Positions 17,072 to 25,719 of a stretch of 64,000 nt of DNA are shown here, piece by piece (positions within the stretch are counted from its first letter, which is position 1; each line of letters starts with the position of its first letter). The position numbers and the translations under genes are program-made. The DNA lies in assembly GCA_003151275.1 (NCBI GenBank), contig PLXC01000147.1, positions 84,319 through 148,318 on the forward strand. Direction: 5' to 3'. The notes under the pieces were generated by a model. The model was not told the origin of the DNA, made no database searches, and was given only the letters and a program-made list of their open reading frames with translations. Source of the DNA: Candidatus Melainabacteria bacterium. Lineage in GTDB: Bacteria; Cyanobacteriota; Vampirovibrionia; Obscuribacterales; Obscuribacteraceae.

Positions 17072-19228
17072 TTATGTATGAGCATGCAACGCCAGCTGTT
17101 TTGCGTAATCAGTGACTACGTCAAGTGCTTGCCGGAACGCTTCAAACAGGATCTTGCACTGCGTCCAATTCTTTTCAAGTGATATCTTTTGCAGGCTCTC
17201 ACCGATCGCCGATAATTCATCGGCTCCAACTGACACGCAAGCTCCGGTGAGCTCGTAAGATACAGATCTGATTTTGATCATATCGTGGTCTTGGATTGCG
17301 ATATTCAAGTTTTTCAACAGGCGTTCGACGTTGGTCATAAACTTATCAATCATGCGCTCCAGGTCGTCATATTCAGGGCATAATTCTTTCAACTTTTCGA
17401 CGTCGAGTGGTGGCGCTGAGTCTGTATTCCAGCACCGTTTTGGGATTGTCTCTTCTTTCGTCTTTTCACGCGGTTTTACGAGTTCGAGGTTCAGCCATTT
17501 TTCAAGTATGGCGCTGAGAACATTCGGGTTTACTGGTTTGCTGATGTAGTCGTCCATGCCTTCCGCAATACACTTTTCTCGGTCACCTTCCATTGCATAA
17601 GCAGTCATGGCAACAATCGGAACGTGGCGTCCTGTGCGAATTTCCGCTTTTCGAATCTCTTGTGTTGCTTCAAATCCGTCCATAATCGGCATTTGACAAT
17701 CCATCAAAACCAGGTCGTAATTTTTGCTGGCCATTGCAGCAACAGCTTCTTCTCCGTTTGATACCACATCTGCCGTGAAACCGATTTGTTGCAATTGCAA
17801 TACTGCTACGCGCTGATTTACGTGGTTGTCCTCAGCAATCAGAATATGTCTGCCTGCTTCTGTCTCTTCAACTGTATTACTGCCCAAATTTGATTTGCTC
17901 GGCATCTGAGCTTCTTTCGCGGATAAATTTGCAATGCAATCCAGCAACATTGACTGCTTCATTGGTGCTGTTAGATATCCCGAGAATGTGTGGAAGCTGC
18001 TAGGCGCGCTTGACGGACCGGTTGAATTAAACAAAATAACTTTGGTCTCGCCGGCAAAAGTTTCGTCAGCAAGCCGACTAGCAAACTCTTCTGCACGCAT
18101 GTCAGGCAGAGCACTTTCTAAGACCACCATATGATATGGGGAGTCTTTCTCAAAGGCGGATTGTAACAGCGCACGAGCAACGCCACCAGTTTCGGCGGTA
18201 TCGCATTTGATGCCCCAAGCTTTAGCGTAAGAGTGAACAATCTTGGTTGCACTGTTTGGTCCATCCACCAGCAACATTCGCACTGCCGACAAATCTGGCT
18301 GTGCTTCGTCAGCGGCTTGCTGACTGGCCATTTCCATCGGAACAATAAACCAGATCGTGGTCCCTTTCCCTTCCGTGCTTTCAAGCCCTATCTCGCCGCC
18401 CATCAACTCAACGAGTTTTCGACAGATCGACAATCCCAATCCCGTGCCACCATATTTGCGGCTAACTGAATTGTCGGCTTGTGTGAATGGACTAAAGATC
18501 TGTTTCTGAACATCGTGCGGTACGCCAATTCCAGTATCTTTGATAATGATTTTTATCTGGTCATTGTCATCTTTGCGCTCCAGCATGGCGTGAATGAATA
18601 CTTCTCCGCTCTCTGTAAATTTGATCGCATTGCTAACTAGATTCAAAATGATTTGACGCAACCGAGTTGGGTCCCCTCTCAAGCCGCGTGGTATTTGCGG
18701 TTGAATGAACGTCATTAAAGAAAGCTTCTTCTGATGCGCCTTTTCGGCGAGCAGTTCTGCTGCACCTTCGATAACCTGCACCAAATCTAAATCACAAAGT
18801 TCGAGTTGCACTTTACCGGACTCGACCTTTGAGAAGTCGAGAATGTCATTGACGATTTCAAGTAAATTGGATGCCGAATCCCGGATCATATTGGCATATT
18901 CACGTTGGTCTCGACTGAGATTTGTTTTCATCAATAAGTCACTGACGCCGATGAGCGCATTCATTGGAGTTCTAACTTCATGGCTCATGTTAGCCAGGAA
19001 TTGCGACTTGAACTTTGAAGCTTCAACGGCTTGGTCACGGGCCTTTACTAGTCTTTGGCTGGCTGACTTTAACTCAGCAGTGAGAACATGCAGCTGCATG
19101 ACTTGGTTTTCCAGGCGCTTGTGATTCGCGATTACTTTTTCTTGCTCACTAAGGTGTTTCTCAAGCTCGACAATGCGCTGTCGCAGCTGCTCGATTTCAT
19201 TCTCGGTATCGTCATTTTCCTGATACAT
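17072..19228 (-). CDS. Hybrid histidine kinase with HisKA-HATPase-REC-REC-HPt order
   Basis: 718 residues. There is no membrane segment, and the N-terminus is a coiled coil (~5-70). HisKA has the phospho-acceptor H83 in MSHEVRTPMN. HATPase (~185-305) has its N, G1 (DTGIGVP) and G2 (GTGLGLSICRKL) boxes. Receiver 1 (~315-430) is degenerate: the phospho-Asp is Glu (VVLESALPDM) and one of the acidic pair is Gly (VDG). Receiver 2 (~465-590) is canonical (EDN, LMDCQMPIMDG, SKPV). The C-terminal HPt-like helices (~620-718) have Tyr where the phospho-His belongs (SYELTGACVSVGA). It is thus a soluble kinase whose relay should end at receiver 2. It starts 1 nt after the upstream resolvase-like stop, so translation is coupled. 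Confidence 0.9.
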   Translation of the reverse strand: MYQENDDTENEIEQLRQRIVELEKHLSEQEKVIANHKRLENQVMQLHVLTAELKSASQRLVKARDQAVEASKFKSQFLANMSHEVRTPMNALIGVSDLLMKTNLSRDQREYANMIRDSASNLLEIVNDILDFSKVESGKVQLELCDLDLVQVIEGAAELLAEKAHQKKLSLMTFIQPQIPRGLRGDPTRLRQIILNLVSNAIKFTESGEVFIHAMLERKDDNDQIKIIIKDTGIGVPHDVQKQIFSPFTQADNSVSRKYGGTGLGLSICRKLVELMGGEIGLESTEGKGTTIWFIVPMEMASQQAADEAQPDLSAVRMLLVDGPNSATKIVHSYAKAWGIKCDTAETGGVARALLQSAFEKDSPYHMVVLESALPDMRAEEFASRLADETFAGETKVILFNSTGPSSAPSSFHTFSGYLTAPMKQSMLLDCIANLSAKEAQMPSKSNLGSNTVEETEAGRHILIAEDNHVNQRVAVLQLQQIGFTADVVSNGEEAVAAMASKNYDLVLMDCQMPIMDGFEATQEIRKAEIRTGRHVPIVAMTAYAMEGDREKCIAEGMDDYISKPVNPNVLSAILEKWLNLELVKPREKTKEETIPKRCWNTDSAPPLDVEKLKELCPEYDDLERMIDKFMTNVERLLKNLNIAIQDHDMIKIRSVSYELTGACVSVGADELSAIGESLQKISLEKNWTQCKILFEAFRQALDVVTDYAKQLALHAHT

Positions 19229-19229
19229 T

Positions 19230-19604
19230 TTATTTGCCAGGTATCACGGTAACTTCAATGCTTGTTTTGATTTCGCTAGGGTCTTTGGCCCCTGAAACGG
19301 GGACAATCTGAACCTCACGCGTTTGGCATTCCTCAAAAATCTTGATCAAAACCTTCTTATTGCTGCTTAAGCGGTCGAGCCTGATGACGATTAAACCAAT
19401 ATCCCGAGAACAAGCATGAATAGCTTTCTCAAGCTCTGAACGACCTTCTTGCAGTTCGAATTCGGCGCTGATTTTCTCTGAGTAAAAGTCTACAAGCTTG
19501 TGACCGTGTTCTTTGCAATACGCTTCTATCCGCGCCTTCTGATGGGCGAGTGCTTCTTCTGCGTTTTCACGCGGAACAACCCGAGCGTATCCAATGAGAT
19601 CCAT
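19230..19604 (-). CDS. Resolvase N-terminal-domain protein lacking the catalytic serine
   Basis: 124 residues, the size of a serine-recombinase catalytic domain alone. IGYARVV, DFYSEKISA, GRSELEKAIHAC and LIVIRLDRLSSN align with the family patterns YxRVS, the SG segment, RPxLxxA and LDRLxR. The nucleophile Ser that should follow YARV is Val (residue 10), while R8, R75, D77 and R78 remain. There is no helix-turn-helix. Strand cleavage is therefore not expected. A role as a DNA-free dimerising or regulatory module is more likely than recombination. It heads an operon with the hybrid histidine kinase (1-nt gap). A decaying recombinase is an alternative, but the frame is clean. Confidence 0.75.
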   Translation of the reverse strand: MDLIGYARVVPRENAEEALAHQKARIEAYCKEHGHKLVDFYSEKISAEFELQEGRSELEKAIHACSRDIGLIVIRLDRLSSNKKVLIKIFEECQTREVQIVPVSGAKDPSEIKTSIEVTVIPGK

Positions 19605-19964
19605 ACCGTCCTCAAATGCTTGGTATTCATCAAAATGGTCTAGTAACTATTTACCCTATGCTGATAAGTTGCCCAACTTATCCTATTGGAGTAACCGTCT
19701 GGACATTAAGTCTTGACCTGTCAGAGCCTAATGTGGTTAGCTTTCCAGCTGCACACGACCATTCAGTTCTAGCACCGATTCGCCATCGTTTTGAAAGTAG
19801 GGTGTGGCTGGAAGCGTCTCAAATGTCACACTTTTATCACACTTTCGACACCCTTTCGACATATCTATCGACTATGCTCGCTCTACTCACCGAATTGCCT
19901 TCGTCGAGCGATTCTGGAGCTGTGCCTTCGTTGTGGACTGCTTCGACCGACATTTGAGGTTCTT

Positions 19965-21080
19965 ATGCAATTCGACAATCCTGCTAAAACTAGACTCACT
20001 GCCGAATGTGAGTTCAAGACTCAAGCTGGCTCGTTAGCAGACGCATTGAATTCGCAATTTAATCTGATTGACCTCAATAGAGACGGTCAAATTACTCGCA
20101 ACGAGGTCAAAGTGTTTGGTCAACGTCGGAATCTCAGCAACGAAAACAAAGCCGTTGTTTCTTTCTTGAACGACCATTTGGAAGACCTCAGTTCCTTGAG
20201 CACTGATCAGGCGAAGACGCTGGATCGTAGTGCGATAGCGAAATTGAAAGACCTGGCTGAACTGGACCCTTCGCAGTCTCCCAGCGCAACAGAGTTTATT
20301 AGCCGGGGCGCTTTAGGTGGTGCTGCCGGCGGTGCCGCTGCGGACCTCGTTTCTGACGGAAAGCTGGGGAGTGGATCAGGCAAAGGAGCCGCTGTTGGAG
20401 CGGTCGTAGGTGTGATTGCCTATGCTGCGTCGGAAGCCCAACACAACTCTGATTTGAAGACAGTTGAAAAAATTAAGGGTTGGCATTATTTCGATTCCAC
20501 ATGCAATGAAGTTGAGCAAGGCAAACCATCTGTGGCTGATCGAGAACTGCCGCTTTCCCATCAAAAACCTAAAGCGGACGATTTCCGCAAGCTAGAAAAG
20601 TATCTTCCACAAATTGATTTCAATGACGATCACGAAGTCTCGAAAGCTGAGCTAAATCAGGCTGCCCAGATGGGCTACGTTCCAGATTCATTGTTGCCAG
20701 CTCTTCAGTTTACCGCTGATAATCTGACCGCGATTACTGATATGAATGGATTGCATGTCAACTACAATGGAGATTCAGTCGGAGTTCAAGCCAGAGACCT
20801 TGAACAATTTGCAACAGCGCTAAAGGATGGTCATGTCGTTGACTATCGCATGACCGGCAAAGAATATTGGAAGACCGTTGGGGAAGCAACTGCGGCCGGA
20901 TGTGGCACAGGAGCACTCGGCGGCATGCTAGTAGCTAGTCCCTTGCCAGGTTGCGCAATAGTTGGTGGCATTGCCGGCGTCGGAGCGATGGCAGTCACTT
21001 ATCTTTCCAAGCATCAAGCCGACGAGTCCTATCCGATCGCGGTTCATAATTTCGATCTGCTGCAGAAAAAGTTGGAGTAA
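19965..21080 (+). CDS. EF-hand protein with glycine-zipper segments
   Basis: 371 residues from ATG 19965, which follows GAGGT. The frame is open further upstream but has no ribosome site. Two EF-hand loops are visible: DLNRDGQITRNE (36-47, canonical) and DFNDDHEVSKAE (218-229, His at the sixth position). Two Gly/Ala-rich hydrophobic blocks (~114-155 and ~315-355) resemble glycine-zipper membrane segments. There is no N-terminal signal. The arrangement is EF-hand, zipper, EF-hand, zipper, which looks like an internal duplication. Calcium-dependent membrane association is a reasonable guess. No enzyme motif is seen. Confidence 0.72.
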   Translation: MQFDNPAKTRLTAECEFKTQAGSLADALNSQFNLIDLNRDGQITRNEVKVFGQRRNLSNENKAVVSFLNDHLEDLSSLSTDQAKTLDRSAIAKLKDLAELDPSQSPSATEFISRGALGGAAGGAAADLVSDGKLGSGSGKGAAVGAVVGVIAYAASEAQHNSDLKTVEKIKGWHYFDSTCNEVEQGKPSVADRELPLSHQKPKADDFRKLEKYLPQIDFNDDHEVSKAELNQAAQMGYVPDSLLPALQFTADNLTAITDMNGLHVNYNGDSVGVQARDLEQFATALKDGHVVDYRMTGKEYWKTVGEATAAGCGTGALGGMLVASPLPGCAIVGGIAGVGAMAVTYLSKHQADESYPIAVHNFDLLQKKLE

Positions 21081-21197
21081 GTTCGCATTATTACGGAACT
21101 AAAACAGCTTGGGTTCCGACATAGCGAAGGTACGGCTCGAACTTCGAGTTGAGTCGCGTTCCCATTGTATGGTTTGCTCTAGACCGGAGATCACGCT

Positions 21198-21434
21198 ATG
21201 AAAAGATTGGCAATAGCTCTTATTCTTATCGCCGCCGCACCAGCTGTGGCTGATGCTAGCTCGAATTTCATGCGTGAGGTATCTGGAAGAACAGAAGTCG
21301 TCGCTGACAGCTATCCAGCAGGGACGACCAACAGGCTAATCAGTTCAAAATCAAGCCGCCCGCAGCCCCAACGACGTGCTACAACACCAAACGGGCAGCC
21401 GCTCGAAGCTAGGCTCAATCCAGGTTGGCTCTAG
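21198..21434 (+). CDS. Small secreted basic protein
   Basis: 78 residues with GGAG 9 nt before the ATG. A clear signal peptide (MKRLAIALILIAAAPAVADA) is followed by ~55 polar residues rich in Arg, Pro, Ser and Asn (SSKSSRPQPQRRATTPNG), probably disordered. There are no Cys and no known domain. It ends 2 nt before the convergent TPR-metzincin gene. A small secreted or periplasmic peptide; function unknown. Confidence 0.6.
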   Translation: MKRLAIALILIAAAPAVADASSNFMREVSGRTEVVADSYPAGTTNRLISSKSSRPQPQRRATTPNGQPLEARLNPGWL

Positions 21435-21436
21435 AT

Positions 21437-22831
21437 TCATTTTTGATATGGTGCTGCAGCAGTGTTCCCTTGCTGCGGATAGGTTTCGTACAGTCGCAGT
21501 AAAGTAGCTTTGTCGCGCTTGGACAGAACTGGCCATACCGTAGGCGAGACGGAAAAAAACATGATGTCGTGGTTGTTGTTTGAATGACCGCGCAACCCGA
21601 GTGCATGACCAAGCTCGTGCAGACAGGTCTTTTTCATGTCGTCATCACTTATCGGTTTAGCAGTTTCTCTATCAATCGTCAATATTCTTACATTGGCTCG
21701 ATCGATCGCCGAATCTATTCGCGAGCGTTTGTTTATGAGCGCCTGCATGAAGCAAATTCCCTGTTCCACATCGGATCCAGATTGCCTTACCTCGAAGGGA
21801 TTGTTGGTCCAATCACAAACGATGTCGGCATATCGACTGTCCGGAACGAGTACAAAGGTGACCTTGTTTTGCGATGCGAGCGACCATGCACTCAATGACT
21901 CGAGCAGAGCATTTCGATAGGCTTCTCTGAAGTTGGGAACTGACGCTGCCGAGTCGACAAACACTTTGAGAGGCAGTCGCGCTGCGGGCCATCGATAAAG
22001 CCTTCCGTTTTCGACTATTGATTGCAGGTAGTCAGCGTCATGAGGATCGGCATTGGATTCAGTGCCTTTCTCTCGCAATTTTGCGATCATGTTTTGGACG
22101 GTCGAGCGGTCAGGTGCATTCGGTTCCTGATTTAAATACTTCTGAAACCAAGTTATAGCGTCACGTGGTCGTCCTAAAGTTTGGTAGCAACCGGCAATAT
22201 TGAAGATTGCTGGAGAGTAGTCAGGCTTCAATCGCAAGCAAGTTTCATACTCATTGATGGCACGTTGTGTGTCACCCAATTCATCACACGCTCGGGCCAA
22301 TTTGAAATGCATAGTGTGTGATGAAGGATTGATTGCGCAGGCTTGCTCCATCAGTTTCTTCGCATCAAAGTATCGTTTTTCTTTTGCACATTTAGCTGCT
22401 TGTGCGGTTAACATTTGCGAATTCACTTCGACTCGATTGGTAGCACCAGGATTTTCTCTCAGGTATCGGTCGAACCACGGCATGGCCAGATCATATTGAG
22501 TTGCATTCACATATGCATAGGCAATGTTCAGCACAGAGGCGGGGAATCTTGGTTGCAATCTGAGAGCTACGTTGTATTCACTAATCGCTGCCTGATAGTT
22601 TTTAGCGTCAGAGTAGCCGTTTCCCATTTGGAAATGGAGAGAAGCCGACTGCGGAAATTGAGCACTGGCACTTTGGAGAAGGGCTACAGCATCCATTGGC
22701 CGACCACTCTTCAACATCTGCACTGATGTGTCAATGACTTGATCGAGCTGCTGTTGAGCGATCGCGTATGATTCAGCTGCGACAAAAGCCGATATAGTGA
22801 GCGCAAATAGAAATCGAAAGGTCCGGCGCAT
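21437..22831 (-). CDS. Secreted TPR protein fused to a metzincin-like zinc protease domain
   Basis: 464 residues. A signal peptide (FLFALTISAFVAAESYA) is followed by TPR units across ~30-240. The C-terminal domain (~283-452) carries HELGHALGLRGHS (H405, E406, H409, H416), followed by DIMFFS, which can act as the Met-turn. This is the zinc site of matrixin-like metzincins, with one residue more than the classical HExxHxxGxxH before the last His. The strand region ADIVCDW before it also fits matrixins. The likely role is a secreted protease that selects targets through the TPR region. Whether the extra residue is tolerated cannot be seen, though it also occurs in some bacterial matrixin-like proteins as far as I recall. 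Confidence 0.8.
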   Translation of the reverse strand: MRRTFRFLFALTISAFVAAESYAIAQQQLDQVIDTSVQMLKSGRPMDAVALLQSASAQFPQSASLHFQMGNGYSDAKNYQAAISEYNVALRLQPRFPASVLNIAYAYVNATQYDLAMPWFDRYLRENPGATNRVEVNSQMLTAQAAKCAKEKRYFDAKKLMEQACAINPSSHTMHFKLARACDELGDTQRAINEYETCLRLKPDYSPAIFNIAGCYQTLGRPRDAITWFQKYLNQEPNAPDRSTVQNMIAKLREKGTESNADPHDADYLQSIVENGRLYRWPAARLPLKVFVDSAASVPNFREAYRNALLESLSAWSLASQNKVTFVLVPDSRYADIVCDWTNNPFEVRQSGSDVEQGICFMQALINKRSRIDSAIDRANVRILTIDRETAKPISDDDMKKTCLHELGHALGLRGHSNNNHDIMFFSVSPTVWPVLSKRDKATLLRLYETYPQQGNTAAAPYQK

Positions 22832-22930
22832 AGTTTAAATCCGTAACTCTTCAAAATTTACCCAAGGTCTGTTTGAGCATAACAGCATACTAGTTGTCTA
22901 AAGTGGTAAAAATCATTGTGGGAGGTGCAA

Positions 22931-23497
22931 TTGGCCACGTTTAAACAAAAGCTTTGGATTGCCATTTTTGCCATCATTTGTGGTGCACCAACTGCGCTTG
23001 CTGATGCGGATTGGGAACAGTCGAGCAACGATGCGCAAGTGGCTTATAACAGTGGAAATATGGAGGAGGCGCAATCCAAATGGACTGAGGCACTCAAACA
23101 AGCTGAGGCAAGCAAAGCCATCGAACCGGGTATGGTGACTTGTTTGTGCAAGTTGGCTCTTGTTAATGATAAGCGCCGGAAATACTTTGAGGCCGAGCGC
23201 CTCTACGAACTGGCGATGCGCACCATGGAAGGATTGGCGGGACCAAATAGCACGCGTTTTGCCGACTGGATGCCGGACCTGGCATGGATGTATCAAGGAC
23301 ACGGACGCCCAGATAAGTCCGAAGTGTTATTCAAGCGCGCCTTGCGGATTAAGGAGGGCGCATATGGTGCTGAGGACGAACGTGTTGCTCTTGTGATGGA
23401 TGACTACGCCCGCTTCCTACGCAAAGAAAATCGCGCCACCGAAGCATCTGTTTTAGAACAACGGGCCAAGACCATTCGAGTTAAGGCGAATCCGTAA
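22931..23497 (+). CDS. Small secreted TPR protein
   Basis: 188 residues. The start is taken as TTG 22931 because GGGAGGTG lies 5 nt before it. TTG 22916 and GTG 22925 are in frame but lie within or before that site. A signal peptide is seen (KLWIAIFAIICGAPTALADA). Three to four TPR units follow, the last with the kinesin-light-chain pattern (SEVLFKRALRIKEGAYGAED). It resembles the 8135-9379 protein in unit type, so the two may be paralogues. A periplasmic protein-binding role is likely. Confidence 0.75.
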   Translation: MATFKQKLWIAIFAIICGAPTALADADWEQSSNDAQVAYNSGNMEEAQSKWTEALKQAEASKAIEPGMVTCLCKLALVNDKRRKYFEAERLYELAMRTMEGLAGPNSTRFADWMPDLAWMYQGHGRPDKSEVLFKRALRIKEGAYGAEDERVALVMDDYARFLRKENRATEASVLEQRAKTIRVKANP

Positions 23498-23528
23498 CTT
23501 GATCACAGTTCAGAATTTTTGCGCCTAG

Positions 23529-23714
23529 TCAAACAATTTTGATCAATTGTGGTTTTTCTTTTTCGTTTTCAAAATGACAATGAACTGCGTCTTTTAGCAT
23601 CTGTTTCAGTTCATCACTTGAGTCGGCCTGAGTAAAGATAGGATAGCCAAGAGCCCTAGCGTCATAACCGCCTTCGGGAGCCTCTGTTATTTCGAAAATG
23701 ATTTCGCTAGACAT
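23529..23714 (-). CDS. HicB-like antitoxin-type protein, orphan
   Basis: 61 residues from ATG 23714 (an in-frame TTG at 23750 is possible). The sequence EIIFEITEAPEGGYDARALGYPIFTQADSS... matches the compact alpha/beta fold of HicB-type antitoxins, often misannotated as a dehydrogenase fragment. It ends LIKIV, slightly earlier than relatives I know. The usual neighbour, a HicA (YcfA) toxin directly downstream, is absent: 3' of the stop lies the end of the TPR gene on the other strand. It is therefore either a solitary regulator or the remnant of a toxin-antitoxin pair. Confidence 0.6.
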   Translation of the reverse strand: MSSEIIFEITEAPEGGYDARALGYPIFTQADSSDELKQMLKDAVHCHFENEKEKPQLIKIV

Positions 23715-23976
23715 CAGTTTGCCTACAATGGTTCTTACAGTATATCGCAAGCTGCATGAAGTCTTCTTGTTAGTGGCGATGTAAACCCGAAGTTATACGG
23801 CGGTTTGCGCGAAGGTTAGCCGCCATCGCCGGATGTATTTCAACTGTAGTGCCAATCGATGCAGATGAAGTTCTAAACGTGCATATAGGTGGGGTAATTG
23901 GCAGCATCACAAATTTCTGGCAGAGTTGAACGCGTCTTGGGCCTAAATTCAACTCAATTGGTTTTTTGCGAAAAAC

Positions 23977-24267
23977 ATGGAAAACGCCTACATCTACTGG
24001 CTCTTCAATTGCGCGCGATGCCACCAGCAAGTAAAAAACTGCGACGCATGCCACCGCGGGAGAAGGTATTGCACAACGTGTTCTGAGCTGGCTCGAGAAG
24101 ACTCTAAAAAGCTGGCTCGCAGAAGATATCAGAGCAGCCCTAAGGGAAGAGAGCAGAACAAAGTGAAACCATCAATCGAATTCGTGTGTGCTGCGGTAGA
24201 TCGACTGGCTGCGGACAATTTTATTTATGCGGACGCACCAACATTCAATCCGAATCAATGGCCATAA
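23977..24267 (+). CDS. Cys-rich 'RYC' zinc-binding mini-protein
   Basis: 96 residues from ATG 23977, with only a weak purine-rich site upstream. Four to six Cys form a compact zinc-ribbon-like block: CARCHQ, NCDACHRGRRYC and TTCS. Then comes the basic ARRRYQSSPKGREQNK. The pattern CxxC...CDxCxRGxRYC...ARRRYQxSxxGR is shared by short proteins that often sit beside transposase genes in other bacteria. No transposase is visible here. The function is not known. Nucleic-acid binding is plausible from the zinc and Arg content. The start codon is uncertain. Confidence 0.5.
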   Translation: MENAYIYWLFNCARCHQQVKNCDACHRGRRYCTTCSELAREDSKKLARRRYQSSPKGREQNKVKPSIEFVCAAVDRLAADNFIYADAPTFNPNQWP

Positions 24268-24411
24268 CATGCTTGCAATTTTATCTTTGGCTGAACCAGC
24301 ATACCCCAAAGGTATACTAGCCGCGATTTGAGTCGAGACTTCGCCAATGACTGAGGACTATAAAACGGGCCATTCTGGGAATAATACCATCAAGCTCTGC
24401 AAGGACGCTTT

Positions 24412-25719
24412 ATGTCTCAATTCCTGCGAACAGCGCAATTAGCCATTCTCATTATCGGCATTGCTCCTGGTTTGCAGAGTTGTTTTGCTCAAGCCGGTCA
24501 AAATCTCAACAGCCTGATAGAACAGCTTAGAAAACCTGACACCTCATACTCCGCATGTTACAAACTTGCGAAGATGAAGTCTGCTGCTGCTCCAGCGGTG
24601 CCTTACTTGAACGCGCTCCTTAGTGATCCAACCAGAGAAAGGGATGCAGCCTATGCATTGGGTTGCATTGGTCCGGCCTCAGCACCTGCGGTGCCTCGGT
24701 TAGCAGCATTAGTGAGAGTCACTCCCAGCCGATACAAATATTGCTTCATTCAACCTCTCGGTTGGATTGGTCCCGGGGCATCGTCCGCAGTGCCCTCGAT
24801 CATCTACGCACTCTCTGACGCCGACGTTATGAATCGGCGAGCTGCAGCAGAAGCTCTTGGGAAAATAGGCTCCCAGGCAATTTCTTCGGACAAGTCTTTG
24901 CGTCAAATGCTCGCCAGAGAAACCGACATCTCGGCACGCAGGGAGGCAGAAGAGGCGCTGATGAAAATTCATAGCGATCATCCACTCTCTACTCTTGAAG
25001 TTGCGCAAATGAGGACACCAACCGCCGCTCCTAACAACAGAGATAACGGGTTTGAAAGATTGGCCCAAACGCATTCAAATACAACCGCCGCTCCTAACAA
25101 CGGAATGCGTCACTCAGCACTTGAACCAACGGTACAAAGGCGTTTCGGGAGCTTAGCAAGTGACTCTGCTTGGGGCCGCTTGCAAAACTCAGCTTCTCGT
25201 AAATCATCATATCCTTACTCTCATTTGGGCTATGAGCCTGGCACCAAGCCGCCTGCTAATTCAGGCGATAATCTCATTGCAGATGGTGGCTTTGAAGTTG
25301 GCCTGACGGTAAGCGGACGCTTCACCAACCAAGCGGGCAGCCAATTCATGGCGTGGTCTGTGAAGCAGGGAAGTGTCGATGTGGATCAAAAGCATGCTCC
25401 CGAAGGCAAAGATTGCATAGATATGGGTGGGAAGAGTGCCATCGCGCAAACAATTTCCACTTCGCCTGGAGGCAGTTACATCTTAACTTTCCTCCTTGCG
25501 CGTGACTCATCATGTGCACCTGGCACTAAGCGATTGTTGGTAAAAGCAGGCAGAGTTTCCAAAGAATTCGATTGCAGTGAGGTCCCTGATTCCTGGACGC
25601 AGATGTCGTTTAACTTTGAAGCCACCAGTGCAAAAACGGAGATCGAATTCGAGAGCTTGGATTCCACAACCGGTATGGGACCACTCATAGATGCCGTCAA
25701 AGTTCGGCTGGCGAATTGA
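24412..25719 (+). CDS. Secreted HEAT-repeat protein with choice-of-anchor-C/DUF642-type domain
   Basis: 435 residues with a signal peptide (LAILIIGIAPGLQSCFAQA); the Cys in it does not form a clear lipobox. Residues ~30-195 are HEAT/PBS-lyase-type repeats (ERDAAYALGCIGPASAPAVP, NRRAAAEALGKIGSQA). A Ser/Asn-rich linker holds a short duplicated motif, TAAPNN (~200-230). The C-terminal ~150 residues (NLIADGGFE...GSVDV...DMGG...GPLIDAVKV) form a beta-jelly-roll like DUF642/choice-of-anchor-C domains, some of which bind cell-wall sugars. It is probably a surface or matrix protein binding a partner and a glycan. Confidence 0.75.
   Translation: MSQFLRTAQLAILIIGIAPGLQSCFAQAGQNLNSLIEQLRKPDTSYSACYKLAKMKSAAAPAVPYLNALLSDPTRERDAAYALGCIGPASAPAVPRLAALVRVTPSRYKYCFIQPLGWIGPGASSAVPSIIYALSDADVMNRRAAAEALGKIGSQAISSDKSLRQMLARETDISARREAEEALMKIHSDHPLSTLEVAQMRTPTAAPNNRDNGFERLAQTHSNTTAAPNNGMRHSALEPTVQRRFGSLASDSAWGRLQNSASRKSSYPYSHLGYEPGTKPPANSGDNLIADGGFEVGLTVSGRFTNQAGSQFMAWSVKQGSVDVDQKHAPEGKDCIDMGGKSAIAQTISTSPGGSYILTFLLARDSSCAPGTKRLLVKAGRVSKEFDCSEVPDSWTQMSFNFEATSAKTEIEFESLDSTTGMGPLIDAVKVRLAN

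Noticed and set aside
19230..19604. Active serine recombinase of a mobile element
   Set aside because: The catalytic Ser is Val, there is no DNA-binding domain, and no inverted repeats or transposase flank it.
23770..24054. 94-residue minus-strand frame upstream of the HicB-like gene, considered as a HicA toxin
   Set aside because: It lacks the HicA motif (GSHxxx...P.H) and the basic C-terminal pattern, and it overlaps the Cys-rich gene on the other strand.
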